A stretch of 64,000 nucleotides of DNA from Myxococcus stipitatus DSM 14675 (GCF_000331735.1 NC_020126.1:2418001-2482000), one strand, 5' to 3'. Shown: positions 37,143-46,051, counted from the stretch's first letter. Made by a program: numbers and translations. Notes: generated from the sequence alone by a model not told the origin.

Positions 37143-38078
37143 ATGAGGGACCTTCCACCGCTGTCGGCGCTCCGGGCCTTCGAAGCCGCCGCGAGACACC
37201 TGAGCTTCAAGAAGGCCGCGGACGAGCTCTCGGTGACGCCCACGGCCATCAGCCACCAGGTCCGCCAGTTGGAGGAGTGGCTGGGGCTGCGGCTCTTCGA
37301 GCGTCACGTCCGTCGGGTGGTCCTGACGAAGGAGGGGAAGGAGCTCTTCCCGTCGATGCGAGAGGGGTTCGACACCCTGGTGCGTGGAATCGATGCGCTC
37401 CGGGCGCCTCCCGCGCAGGAGGTGCTCACGCTCTCGTCGACGGTCGCCTTCACATCGAAGTGGTTGGTGCCGCGCGTGCCGGCGTTCAGGGCGGCGTGTC
37501 CGGGGATGGACCTGCGGCTGCATGCCTCGGACGAAGCCGTGGACCTCCGCGCGGGAGGCGTGGACCTGGCCGTCCGCTACGGCCGAGGGGCACACGAGGG
37601 CCTGCGCGCGGAGTTGCTGTTCCAAGACCGCTTCGCGCCGGTGTGCAGTCCTCGCCTGGGCGTGGGGGGCGTGGAGGACCTGGGGCGTCATCCGCTCATC
37701 CACTTCGAGTGGCGCCGGGTCGACGACGCGACTCCAACGTGGAGCCGATGGTTCGCGAGCGCGGGGCGGCGCTACCGGGCTCCGGGCGGCGAGCTGCGCT
37801 TCTCCGATGAGTCACACGCCATCCAGGCGGCCATCGCGGGACAGGGCATCGCGATGGTGAGCCTGGTGCTCGTGGCGGAGGAGCTGGCCAGCGGGGCGCT
37901 CGTGCAGCCCTTCGGGCCGGAGCTGGACGGCTTCGCGTATCACCTCGTCCACCTGGAGACGCCACGCCATGCCGAGCGGCTGGCGCCCATCCGTCAGTGG
38001 TTGCTCTCCGAAGCGAAGAAGCTCGAGGCGCGAGCTCCGGTGCGCAAGCGGAAGGGGAACGCCCCTCGTCGGCGCTGA
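37143..38078 (+). CDS. LysR-family regulator (GcvA-like)
   Basis: A 311-residue LysR regulator. The start RDLPPLSALRAFEAAARHLSFKKAADELSVTPTAISHQVRQLEEWLGLRLFERHVRRVVLTKEG is the GcvA-type HTH. The effector domain shows LRAGGVDLAVRYGRG-like DLRAGGVDLAVRYGRGAHEGLRAELLFQDRFAPVCSP and AAIAGQGIAMVSLVLVAEELASGALVQPF. A basic tail (RKRKGNAPRRR) ends the protein. It is divergent from the azoreductase gene, so that is the probable target. Confidence 0.88.
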   Translation: MRDLPPLSALRAFEAAARHLSFKKAADELSVTPTAISHQVRQLEEWLGLRLFERHVRRVVLTKEGKELFPSMREGFDTLVRGIDALRAPPAQEVLTLSSTVAFTSKWLVPRVPAFRAACPGMDLRLHASDEAVDLRAGGVDLAVRYGRGAHEGLRAELLFQDRFAPVCSPRLGVGGVEDLGRHPLIHFEWRRVDDATPTWSRWFASAGRRYRAPGGELRFSDESHAIQAAIAGQGIAMVSLVLVAEELASGALVQPFGPELDGFAYHLVHLETPRHAERLAPIRQWLLSEAKKLEARAPVRKRKGNAPRRR

Positions 38079-38085
38079 CGCCGCG

Positions 38086-38796
38086 TCAGACCTTCCACCG
38101 CCACTCGAGCCCGTCCGGCAGTTCATCGGCGGCGAACTCCAGGTGGAGCACGCGTCGGTGGCCGGGCTTCGTCGCGGGCGAGGAGGCGTGAAGCAGCAGG
38201 GGATGGAACGCGAGGACATCGCCTCGGCGCGCGAGACACGTCACGGGGGCGATGCGTGCCTTCTTGTCGTTGATGTCCGCTTCGGTGAGCCGTCCCTGGA
38301 GGTGGGTTCCGGGGAGGACTCGGACGGGGCCGTTCTCCTCGCCGCAGTCATCGAGGTGGATTCGCAGGGCCAGCATGCGGTTGAGCAGCGAGTCCGGCGC
38401 GAGTGTATGTGTGACGCCTTCTTTGTGCGTCCAGGGCCCGAAGCCAGGTGTCTCGCGCTGCTCGCGGACGGCGATGGTGAGGTCCTGATGCCAGCGGACC
38501 TTCCAGTTGGCCTCGGCGGTCTTGTCGAACAGCAGGGCCCTGGCCACGAAGCACTCCCGACCAAGCACTGACTGCGCGAGGGCGCGGACACCCAGGCCCT
38601 CCGAGGCGGCTGTGACGGCGGCGGGGACATCCAGGACGTTGCGTTGCCCTCCGCGCCTGGGCGCCTCCGACGGCGCGGTGGTCGAGGGCGGAAAGACGCT
38701 CTCCAGCAGCGACAGCAGCTCGGGGGACGCGGCCTGGGGGCGCAGCGCGAACCCGTCGCGGCGCAGCTCCTGGATGAAGGTCTCTCGCCAGTCCAT
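38086..38796 (-). CDS. Phytanoyl-CoA dioxygenase family protein
   Basis: A 236-residue 2-oxoglutarate/Fe(II) oxygenase of the PhyH family. The iron ligands are H103 and D105 (VRWHQDLTIAV) and H203 (PLLLHASSP), and the 2-oxoglutarate Arg is in GHRRVLHLEFAA. It starts MDWRETFIQELRRDGFALR. Members hydroxylate acyl-CoAs or secondary metabolites; this small version resembles the ectoine/secondary-metabolite type rather than mammalian PhyH. It is adjacent and convergent to the LysR regulator (8 bases) and divergent from the TPR protein gene. Confidence 0.83.
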   Translation of the reverse strand: MDWRETFIQELRRDGFALRPQAASPELLSLLESVFPPSTTAPSEAPRRGGQRNVLDVPAAVTAASEGLGVRALAQSVLGRECFVARALLFDKTAEANWKVRWHQDLTIAVREQRETPGFGPWTHKEGVTHTLAPDSLLNRMLALRIHLDDCGEENGPVRVLPGTHLQGRLTEADINDKKARIAPVTCLARRGDVLAFHPLLLHASSPATKPGHRRVLHLEFAADELPDGLEWRWKV

Positions 38797-38915
38797 GGGT
38801 CCAGCCAGCCATACCCAGATGGCTCCGTCCAGGGCGGATGGGCCGACTGAAACCGAAAGTGGAGCAGTGCGTATCGGGTGCGTTGGGTTCCGGGACACAG
38901 GGGCAAGTCGCAACC

Positions 38916-39803
38916 ATGGATACGATATCGAGGGTCGTCGTGTGTGCTGTCCTGTTCATGTCCGCGGGGAGCGCACATGCCGACGAAGGTGTGCGGGAGA
39001 AGCTCTCCGAGGCCGTGCGCCTCTTCGAGGCCATCGAGTATGAGCAGGCGCTCTCCGTCCTGGACCAGGCTCGGAAGCTGCCGCAGGCACCTCAGGACGC
39101 CATCTCGCTCTTCTTGCTCCGGGGAATCATTCGGGCGGAGCTGGGTCAGTGGAAGGACGCTCGTGCCGATTTTCGCGCCGCACTCTGGCGGAGCCTCGAG
39201 GCCGAGCTTCCTCTCAAGGTCTCCCCGAAGGTCGTGGGAGTCTTCGAGTTCGAGCGGGAGAAAGCCCTGGCGCGGCAGCGGGCCAAGAAGAAGGGAGTGG
39301 CCCCTCCGGACGTTGGCGTGAAGACCGCAGCGAAAACCGTGCTCGCGGAATCTGGCGAGGTCTCGCGGGGCCCGCTGCCTGCCTCGGAGGTGCCTCCGCG
39401 TCCGACGCTGATGCCGCCCGAGGCGCCCTTGGCCTCCGCCGAGCCACGAACGCCCCTGCTCCTCCCGCCGAGCGCGCGACCTCTCGACGCGGAACGGAAC
39501 GAGATGGGCTTTCGGGTGGCGGGCCGCACCGTCCCGCTGGCGAGCCTGGTGCTGATGGGAGCGGGCGTCGCGGCCGGTGGCTCGGGGGTGTTCTTCGGAC
39601 TGCGCTCCCGATCACAGGTGGATGCCGCACGCAGGTCGATGGCGGAGGCAGAAGTGCGATGGGAACTCCGGCAGGCACAGGGCAGCGCGACGACGGCCAA
39701 CAGGCTCTGGGGCACCGCGGGGGTCGCGGTCGCGGGTGCACTGACGACGTGGCTGCTTTTCGGCTCGAAAGAAGGGTTCGACACTCGGGAGGGTGCGCGA
39801 TGA
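38916..39803 (+). CDS. Exported TPR-like protein with C-terminal membrane segment
   Basis: A 295-residue protein. The signal peptide (ISRVVVCAVLFMSAGSAHA) places the start at 38916; an upstream in-frame Met lies in the promoter region. Two or three TPR-like helices follow (LSEAVRLFEAIEYEQALSVLDQARKLPQ, LLRGIIRAELGQWKDARADFRAALW). Then come a proline-rich stretch (residues 155-205) and a hydrophobic stretch, PLASLVLMGAGVAAGGSGVFFG, near residue 225, with a second at the C-terminus (LWGTAGVAVAGALTTWLLFG). This layout is common in myxobacterial periplasmic scaffolds. The ATGA overlap with the MopE-like gene means both are made together and may form a complex. Confidence 0.72.
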   Translation: MDTISRVVVCAVLFMSAGSAHADEGVREKLSEAVRLFEAIEYEQALSVLDQARKLPQAPQDAISLFLLRGIIRAELGQWKDARADFRAALWRSLEAELPLKVSPKVVGVFEFEREKALARQRAKKKGVAPPDVGVKTAAKTVLAESGEVSRGPLPASEVPPRPTLMPPEAPLASAEPRTPLLLPPSARPLDAERNEMGFRVAGRTVPLASLVLMGAGVAAGGSGVFFGLRSRSQVDAARRSMAEAEVRWELRQAQGSATTANRLWGTAGVAVAGALTTWLLFGSKEGFDTREGAR

Positions 39804-41596
39804 AGCGCCTGGATAGGGGGTTCGTGGCGGCGGTGCTCCTGCTCGCGGGATGCAGTGTCCCTTCTCCAGACTCGGTCATGGATGAACGGCAGCTGTATCT
39901 CTTCATTGAGTATCCCGACACCTACAAGGTGGGCTGCATCCAGGTCATGGGGCCGTCGGGACAAGGTACGGCTGTCGTGTTGGAAACCATCTCTGACCTT
40001 GAATCCATGACTCCGCCGTTGACGCTCACTCTGATGCGCCGGCCGGACTGGAGGGGGGGCGTCAAGCTGCTCATCACGGCGCATGAGCAGACCTGTGCCG
40101 GGAACGTCGTCGCCAAGGGCGAAGCGGAATACCGTGGCGCCAGTAGGTTCCCTGCGCGTGATGTCTCGCTGGCGATTCATGACGCGGACGGCGATGGGTA
40201 CATGGCTGATTCCCCGGGGCTGGAGTTTCGGGGCACGGACTGTAACGACAACGCGGCCGCGAGGTCTCCCGGTCTGCCGGAGGTCTGCGACAAGCTCGAC
40301 AACAACTGTAACGGAGTTGTCAATGAAGGCCTCACGACCTTGTATCTCGACCGGGATGGGGACGGAGAGGGGACTCAGCAAGAAGCAGAGGCAGCCGTGG
40401 TCTGTGGGCGCGCGGCGTCTCGGCCCGGCTACGTGACGAACAGCCTGGACTGCGAGGACGGCGACCCCACGGTCGGCAATGCAGGAATCGAGATCTGTGA
40501 CGCCATCGACAACGACTGCGACGGTGCCGTCGACGAAGGACTGTCATGCGGTGGCACGCTGAAGGAGGTCACCGACTACCACCTGAAGAACCCCTCTGGC
40601 GGGAGTGTGTGGAGGACGGTGGTGTCAGCACCCAGTGGTTACCCGGTCTGGATTGCGGGGGAGGGGGGCCGGCTGATGGTTCGCAAGGCGCGGGGCATGA
40701 AGTTCGAGAACTTCAGCTACGGCGTCGAGGCGGGCACGACCCAGCCGCTGGGCAGGATCCTGCCGGAGGGAAGTCTGCCGGACGGAAGTCCACCAGCCAC
40801 TGGCAAGTACTGCTCGGATGGCAATGTCGACTGGAACACCGCCTGGGTGGACTCGGAGGGATGGGTGTATCTGGGAGGCTCGAACGGTCAGCTTGCCATC
40901 CATGACGGGCAGGAGTGTCGGTATCAGAAGACGATGCCTCAACGGCAGGGTGTGGTGGGGCTGGTGGGCTTCGAAACCGGTCCGACCACGACCTTGAATC
41001 TCGTGACGGCGGATGGCGCCTTGTACTACTGGAGGGATTGGGAGTGGACGGCGGGCAAGGATGCCATTCAGTCGACGAATGGCCGCGTCAGCTCCGTGAG
41101 CTTCACGGGCCTCATTGCGGCATCGGCGGAAGCGGGGGATCTCCTGATGTCGACGACCCGGCGCGAAGGGGGCGGCCAGACAGGGGTCGTGCGCTACCAC
41201 AAATTCCAAAGTGTGTGGGTTCAACAGAGCCTGGGGCCAGAAGCGATACAAGGGGCGATGAACGCCGTGGGCGGCTCCTCCGAAGGTCCAGCCTGCGCCG
41301 TGGGAGATTCGGGCGGCGTCTGGACCCGGGTATCTGAGGATCTGTGGAGGCGAGTGCCGCCACCTCTCGGCGTGACGGCTGACTTCAGCGGCGTCGTGAA
41401 GTCGCCGCGAGACGACTTCTACATCGTCGACAAGAGCCCCGAGGGGCAGCTGCGCCGCCTGACGAAACACAACACCTGGGCAACCCATCCGCGGCTGCCC
41501 GAGGCGGCTGCCCCCCTGTACGGCATCTCGATGACCGGCGCGGGGGAGTTCTGGATAGTGGGACGTGGCCGCGTGTTCCACTATCCAGAGCCGTGA
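39800..41596 (+). CDS. MopE-type calcium/copper-binding lipoprotein
   Basis: A 598-residue lipoprotein. Signal MKRLDRGFVAAVLLLAGC ends in a lipobox with the cysteine at residue 18. Two or three MopE-type metal-binding units lie at about residues 125-250: DADGDGYMADSPGLEFRGTDCNDN..., EVCDKLDNNCNGVVNEGL, LDRDGDGEGTQQ and LDCEDGDPTVGNAGIEICDAIDNDCDGAVDEGL. These are Asp-rich and end in the family's xCDxxDNDC-[DN]-G-xVDEG pattern. A C-terminal beta-propeller-like region with repeated Gly-Trp strands completes it. MopE binds copper or calcium at the cell surface. The start overlaps the TPR protein stop (ATGA), so the pair is one operon. Confidence 0.83.
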   Translation: MKRLDRGFVAAVLLLAGCSVPSPDSVMDERQLYLFIEYPDTYKVGCIQVMGPSGQGTAVVLETISDLESMTPPLTLTLMRRPDWRGGVKLLITAHEQTCAGNVVAKGEAEYRGASRFPARDVSLAIHDADGDGYMADSPGLEFRGTDCNDNAAARSPGLPEVCDKLDNNCNGVVNEGLTTLYLDRDGDGEGTQQEAEAAVVCGRAASRPGYVTNSLDCEDGDPTVGNAGIEICDAIDNDCDGAVDEGLSCGGTLKEVTDYHLKNPSGGSVWRTVVSAPSGYPVWIAGEGGRLMVRKARGMKFENFSYGVEAGTTQPLGRILPEGSLPDGSPPATGKYCSDGNVDWNTAWVDSEGWVYLGGSNGQLAIHDGQECRYQKTMPQRQGVVGLVGFETGPTTTLNLVTADGALYYWRDWEWTAGKDAIQSTNGRVSSVSFTGLIAASAEAGDLLMSTTRREGGGQTGVVRYHKFQSVWVQQSLGPEAIQGAMNAVGGSSEGPACAVGDSGGVWTRVSEDLWRRVPPPLGVTADFSGVVKSPRDDFYIVDKSPEGQLRRLTKHNTWATHPRLPEAAAPLYGISMTGAGEFWIVGRGRVFHYPEP

Positions 41597-41635
41597 CACC
41601 CTACACGGTGTCCTGGGCCGCGTGAGACGCGCGGC

Positions 41636-42367
41636 TCAGTACCACTTCAGGTCATACGTGGGCGTCGGGCGCCAGTCGGAGCCCGCGGGGACGTTGCGCG
41701 TGTCGACGACCTTCACCGCGTAGACGCCCGGCGCCACGTTGGTGGAGACCTTGAACTTCATGCAGTGCTGCGCGATGTCCGAGCAGACCAGCGAGCTGGT
41801 GCTGGCCAGGAGCGTGCCCAGCGTCCGGGTGTCGTAGTTGTACGCATAGAGCTCCACGCGCAGCCCGCCGACGTTGCGCAGGTTGTAGATCTCCACGGTC
41901 ATCAGCATGTTGATGTTCGTGGCTCCCAGCACCCAGTCCTGGTCCCCAGCGCGGTGGAAGTTGTGGTTGAGCTGCGGCGTGCCCACGTAGGACGTGGCCG
42001 ACGTGTGGGAGTTGTCGCTCTCATACGAGTCCGCCGGCGCGAGCAGGCAGTTCGCGGGCGGGCTGAACCCGCCGTCGTTGACGCACACGTTGTTGGAGCA
42101 GAGGCAGCCGTTCGTGCAGTCCGCCCCCGTGGTGCAGGCGCGCACCGGCGGGACGTCGCAGTAGCCCGCCGGGGGCGGGGGACCGATGGCGGTCGCGCAG
42201 ACGCCGCTGATGCAGCCACAGCCACTCCTGCAGTCGAGGTACGTGTTGCACGTCCGGAGCTCCGACGTCTGCTCCTCGAGGACCTCCGGCGTGGGGGCCT
42301 CCTCCACGCTTCCGCAGGCCATGAGACACAATGAAACGACAGCGACACTGTATCGAACAATGTTCAA
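41636..42367 (-). CDS. Cysteine-rich lipoprotein of unknown function
   Basis: A 243-residue lipoprotein. A TTG start at 42367 has AGGAGA 6-7 bases upstream; the signal (IVRYSVAVVSLCLMACGS) ends in a lipobox. Residues 40-110 hold a Cys-rich module repeated twice (CNTYLDCRSGCGCISGVC, CTTGADCTNGCLCSNNVC) with the pattern of EGF/disulphide-rich myxobacterial modules. A beta domain with ADSYESDNSHTSATSYVG and QDWVLGATNI, similar to pre-peptidase C-terminal (PPC) domains that follow DxYExDNxxxxA, completes it. Likely an envelope or secreted carbohydrate-binding protein; the function is not known. Confidence 0.72.
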   Translation of the reverse strand: MNIVRYSVAVVSLCLMACGSVEEAPTPEVLEEQTSELRTCNTYLDCRSGCGCISGVCATAIGPPPPAGYCDVPPVRACTTGADCTNGCLCSNNVCVNDGGFSPPANCLLAPADSYESDNSHTSATSYVGTPQLNHNFHRAGDQDWVLGATNINMLMTVEIYNLRNVGGLRVELYAYNYDTRTLGTLLASTSSLVCSDIAQHCMKFKVSTNVAPGVYAVKVVDTRNVPAGSDWRPTPTYDLKWY

Positions 42368-42529
42368 GAGGCTCTCCTGGAATGGAACTCCGCGATGGCA
42401 CGAGGTGCGCCAGGGAGGTGAGTCAGTGATTGGCTCAGGGTGAAGGGTGTCACGTACCAAGGGGCGTGGCAAAGGTTGCTCCCCGTAGTGCAATCATTAC
42501 GGTGTTTCGAGGAATTCATTGCGCAGATT

Positions 42530-42571
42530 CCGCCTCGCAGGTGTTGCGTCACTTCAAGTTCTGCGAGGCGG
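42530..42571 (-). terminator. Hairpin terminator after the frameshifted lipoprotein gene
   Basis: Perfect 11-bp stem CCGCCTCGCAG (42530-42540) and its complement (42561-42571), extended by further pairs through ATT/AAT with a one-base bulge. It begins 18 bases after the minus-strand stop at 42589 and would be overrun by the extended reading frame, which stops in its loop at 42554. Confidence 0.65.
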
Positions 42572-42588
42572 AGAATTTCGACCGCGTG

Positions 42589-43282
42589 TCACCGGCTGAC
42601 GGTGAGGTTGTACGTGTAGTCGATGGGGGCTTGGGTGGGAGACACGCCCGTGACGTGGACGACGTGTTCCCCGGGGGGGGAGGGAGAGCATGAGCCACCA
42701 GCCATCGCTGACGCCCGGCTGCGAGGTGCCCTGGAGGCAGGGGTCGGGGAGCTTTCCGACCAGGCTGGGGTCCGCGGCGAAGTGGAACATCCGCGTGGTG
42801 TGTCGGTGTGCGGCCGGGTCGATGTCCTGTCCGTCCACCGTCACCTTGAGGTCTCGGAACTGGGCGTTGAAGGCGAAGGCGCCCTGGGTGAGGAAGTCCT
42901 CCAGCGTCTGTCCTGGCGCGGGCTGGAAGTCGGGGTCGGGGCAGGGGTGGTCGTTGATGATGACCCACAGCGGGACGAGCACGGGCTTCGCGGCGGGGAC
43001 CCGGCACGTCCTGCGGTACGTCGTGTCCCCGTCGTACACGGGGACGAAGAAGACGGGCGCGTCCTGGCCGACGCCGCAGTCCTCCTCCAGGATGAGTGCG
43101 GGGTTCTGGTGGGCGGGCACCTCGAAGTTCCAGCGGAACCAGGCCTCGGTCCAATCGGTGATGCTCCGTCCCTGGACGGTCTCCTGTGGGGCGAAGACCT
43201 TGAGCCCGGGCTCCTCCGAGCCACAGCCTCCAAGTCCAGCCAGGGCCGCCGCATAGAGCACTGTCTCGAGAATCCGTTTCAT
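42589..43282 (-). CDS. Secreted lipoprotein of unknown function, frameshift in a G8 tract
   Basis: A lipoprotein: MKRILETVLYAAALAGLGGCGS, lipobox Cys near residue 20. The body is a beta-sandwich-like region (SITDWTEAWFRWNFEVPAHQNPALI..., ALWVIINDHPCPDPDF, TRMFHFAADPSLVG), the sort of secreted domain common in myxobacteria. The frame breaks at the eight G (C on the coding strand) run at 42673-42680. With seven C the end reads LSLPPGEHVVHVTGVSPTQAP and IDYTYNLTVSR and stops at 42589; with eight it runs on as unrelated residues to 42554. The intact end is a typical beta-strand terminus and is followed by a hairpin, so one base is probably extra. Treated as one gene with a frameshift (230 residues when corrected). 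Confidence 0.7.
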
Positions 43283-43370
43283 CGTGGGTACCTCCGTGAC
43301 GAGAGGTGACCAGGATAGGGATTGGCCTCGGGGTGACCATTCCCCTGAACAGGGGATAGAGTCTTGAGGC

Positions 43371-44177
43371 ATGTCCGACTTCGTCACGTGGCGGGACGCT
43401 CGCGGTGCCTTCCGGTTGCTCGACGAGCTGAAGCAACTGGGCCATGACACGCTGGCGTGGCGGCGCCACCTGCTCACCGGACTGAGCACGCTCGTGGGGG
43501 CGCAGGTGGGGCTCTCGGCGGAGACACCCGAGGGGGGCCTCCTGGCGCCGCCGCGTCACCTGGGCGCTGTCGACCTGGGCTGGGGAACCCACTCCGACCG
43601 ACGCACCTGGATGCAGGTGTGTGAGCGTCCCGAGGCGGAGCTGGACCCCTCGGATGAGCGAATCTCGGCGCTGGGGGTGCGCTCGTTCACGCTCCACCGG
43701 CGGGAGCTCGCGAGCGACCAGCGCTGGTACAAGTCCATCATCTTCAACGAGCACTACCGGCCCGCCCGGCTCAATCACTATCTCCTGTCCGTGCTCCACG
43801 TGCCCGAGTACCGCGCGATGCACTTCGTCTTCTTGTTCAGGGCCCACTCGGACCGGCCCTTCGACGAGCGGGAGCGACAGCTCGTCGGGCACCTGCACGG
43901 GGAGCTGGGGGTGCTGTGGAAGGAGGCGAGCGAGGTCCAGTTGCCGCGCCGGCTCCAGCAGACGCTGTCCCTGTTCCAGGCGGGCTGTGGTGAGAAGGAG
44001 GTGGCGGACCGGCTGGGCCTCAGTCCCAAGACGGTGCACGACTACAGCAAGGCCCTGCACAGGCGCTTGAAGGTGCGCAGCCGCGCGGAGCTGCTCGCGA
44101 AGGCCGCGTCCCTGCCTCGCCCACCACGACTGTTGATGCAGGACGAAGACCTGGCGGGCCCGGCCGGAAGGGTCTGA
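43371..44177 (+). CDS. LuxR-family helix-turn-helix regulator
   Basis: A 268-residue regulator. The C-terminal LuxR HTH lies at about residues 195-245 (LPRRLQQTLSLFQAGCGEKEVADRLGLSPKTVHDYSKALHRRLKVRSRAELLAK). The N-terminal 190 residues are an unrecognised sensing domain, not a receiver (no phosphorylatable Asp cluster) and not a typical autoinducer domain. The gene is divergent from the frameshifted lipoprotein gene (88 bases), making that gene a candidate target. No quorum-sensing synthase is in the window. Confidence 0.75.
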   Translation: MSDFVTWRDARGAFRLLDELKQLGHDTLAWRRHLLTGLSTLVGAQVGLSAETPEGGLLAPPRHLGAVDLGWGTHSDRRTWMQVCERPEAELDPSDERISALGVRSFTLHRRELASDQRWYKSIIFNEHYRPARLNHYLLSVLHVPEYRAMHFVFLFRAHSDRPFDERERQLVGHLHGELGVLWKEASEVQLPRRLQQTLSLFQAGCGEKEVADRLGLSPKTVHDYSKALHRRLKVRSRAELLAKAASLPRPPRLLMQDEDLAGPAGRV

Positions 44178-44285
44178 GTCCAGACAGGGGAGAGGCGACC
44201 CGGAGGCAGAGCCCTGCTCGGCCCGGTCCCTTCGGCTTGGAAAATGGGCCCGTATCCTTTCGCGGGCCTCGTTCGTCTCCAGGGG

Positions 44286-44885
44286 ATGGACCCGAGAACT
44301 CCAGAGCCCTCCCCCCGCCGCTTGTTCGTCTCCCTCATCGTGTCCCTCGATGGCTACATCGAAGGTCCGAACCACGAGCTGGACTGGTTCCTCGATGGAG
44401 ACCCTCAGTTCGAGCAGTACTGCGACGAGATGCTCGACTCGGTCGGCGTCGCGCTCTACGGGCGGCGCTCGTACGAGCTGATGGTGAGCTACTGGCCCGA
44501 CGCGGAGAAGAACCCTCGGACGGAGCGCGACCTCGCCTTCGCCCAGAAGATGAACGCGCTGCCCAAGGTCGTCCTCTCGAGGACGCTGGAGCACGCGACC
44601 TGGCGCAACACGCGCATCATCAAGGACGACGTCCTGGAGCACCTCACCGCGCTCAAGCGCGAGCCCGGAAAGCCGCTCGTCGCCTGGGCGGGCGCGGGCC
44701 TGGTCGGCACGCTGACGCGGCTGGGGCTGGTGGATGAGTACCGGCTCATCGTCCACCCCGTGCTGCTCGGCGGCGGGACACCGTGGTTCCGAGACATTCC
44801 CGGGACACACAAGCTGAACCTGGTGCGCACCACGCAGCTCGGAAAGGGCCTCACCGTGCTGTGTTATGAGCCGGTCCGCTCATGA
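44286..44885 (+). CDS. RibD C-terminal-domain (dihydrofolate-reductase-like) protein
   Basis: A 199-residue protein with the DHFR-like fold of the RibD C-terminal domain: LFVSLIVSLDGYIEG, DEMLDSVGVALYGRRSYELMVSYW, ALPKVVLSRTLEHATW, VAWAGAGLVGTLTRLGLVDEYRLIVHPVLLGGG. Such small proteins are NAD(P)H-dependent reductases of unknown substrate, often next to ECF sigma factors. Start at Met 44286 is preferred; an ATG at 44244 is also open. Its stop overlaps the start of the ECF sigma factor gene (ATGA), so the two are co-translated and probably regulated together. Confidence 0.82.
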   Translation: MDPRTPEPSPRRLFVSLIVSLDGYIEGPNHELDWFLDGDPQFEQYCDEMLDSVGVALYGRRSYELMVSYWPDAEKNPRTERDLAFAQKMNALPKVVLSRTLEHATWRNTRIIKDDVLEHLTALKREPGKPLVAWAGAGLVGTLTRLGLVDEYRLIVHPVLLGGGTPWFRDIPGTHKLNLVRTTQLGKGLTVLCYEPVRS

Positions 44886-45883
44886 GCACGCCCACGAAGG
44901 ACCTGTCGAATCTCGGCGATGGCGTGAAGTCGTCGTGGCAGCGGTTCCTGGATGTCTTCGAGCCGATGCGCCCGGAGCTCTACCGCTACTGCCGCTACCT
45001 GACGCGCAGCCCCTGGGCCGCGGAGGACCTGGCGCAGGACACCTTGGCGCGCGCGTTCGTGACGTTGGGGACCTTGTTTCACGAAGTCCCCAACCCTCGG
45101 GGGTGGCTGTTCCGCATCGCCTCCAACCTCTGGATGGACCGGGCACGGCGCTCCCGCTTCGAGGAAGTCGTGACGCGCGAGCCGCCCGAGGTGTCCTCGG
45201 CGCGGGTGGACGCGCGCGAGCCTCGGGAAGCGGCCGGCACCTTGTTCGTCCAGCTGTCCCCGCAGGAGCGCGCGGCGGTGGTGCTCAAGGATGTCTTCGG
45301 GCTGTCCCTGGAGGAGATCGCCGACGCGCTCTCCACCACGGTGGGTGGGGTGAAGGCGGCCCTGCATCGCGGTCGCGGGCGGCTGGCGGACCCGGAGTCC
45401 TCTTCCGCGCGGACGGTGGCGCCAAGGGTGCTGGATGCCTTCTGCGAGGCGTTCAACGCGCGAGACCTGGGGCGGCTCACCTCGCTGCTGCTCGACAACG
45501 CGGTGGTGGAGATTGTCGGAGTCGTCACGGAGTACGGGACGGAGGCTCCCGCGGACCCTCGCACGGGCTCCTTCGCCGGGACGCTCGCGCCGATCACTTT
45601 CGACGAGCGCGGCGGGGTTCCTCCCGAGCTGCTGGAGGGCTACCTCGTCACGAGCCCCCGGTGCTCGGTCCAGGCGTACCGCGACACGCACCTGCTCCTG
45701 TTCTGGTACGAGCACGTCGACGGGCTCAAGGTCCGCACCGTGATGACCGTGGACGTGGAAGGCGACGCCATCGTCCGCGTCCGCAACTACTTCTTCACGC
45801 CCGACGTCATCCGGGAAGTGTGCGAGGAGCTCCAGGTTCCCTACCGGGTCAACGGCTATCGCTATTGGCCGGCCCGGCACTGA
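44882..45883 (+). CDS. ECF sigma factor with NTF2/SnoaL-like C-terminal domain
   Basis: A 333-residue extracytoplasmic-function sigma factor. Region 2 is MRPELYRYCRYLTRSPWAAEDLAQDTLARAFVTLG... with NPRGWLFRIASNLWMDRARR, and region 4 is LSPQERAAVVLKDVFGLSLEEIADALSTTVGGVKAALHRGRGRL. An additional 150-residue C-terminal domain (FCEAFNARDLGRLTSLLLDNAVVEIVG...VRNYFFTPDVIREV) has the NTF2/SnoaL-like fold. Sigma factors with this tail (ECF41- and ECF56-like groups) usually have no anti-sigma and are thought to be controlled by the tail itself. None is adjacent here. Coupled to the RibD-C protein by a 4-base overlap. Confidence 0.83.
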   Translation: MSTPTKDLSNLGDGVKSSWQRFLDVFEPMRPELYRYCRYLTRSPWAAEDLAQDTLARAFVTLGTLFHEVPNPRGWLFRIASNLWMDRARRSRFEEVVTREPPEVSSARVDAREPREAAGTLFVQLSPQERAAVVLKDVFGLSLEEIADALSTTVGGVKAALHRGRGRLADPESSSARTVAPRVLDAFCEAFNARDLGRLTSLLLDNAVVEIVGVVTEYGTEAPADPRTGSFAGTLAPITFDERGGVPPELLEGYLVTSPRCSVQAYRDTHLLLFWYEHVDGLKVRTVMTVDVEGDAIVRVRNYFFTPDVIREVCEELQVPYRVNGYRYWPARH

Positions 45884-45949
45884 GAACGGCTCGGGGGCCG
45901 CGCGGCTCGGGGCCTGATTCCAATACAGATTGTGACGGAAGGTCTGCCC

Positions 45950-45968
45950 GAGTCCCTCGCTGGGACTC
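45950..45968 (+). terminator. Short hairpin after the sigma factor gene
   Basis: Seven-bp stem GAGTCCC/GGGACTC with a 5-base loop, 67 bases after the sigma factor stop and before the next gene. No T-tract; weak candidate terminator. Confidence 0.35.
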
Positions 45969-46051
45969 AGGGTGGGTCCTGTCTGTCCCGGGGCTTTGTT
46001 TGAGGAGAAATGTGATACGAGAAGAAAGTTCCTGAAAACCGGAGGCTTGCC

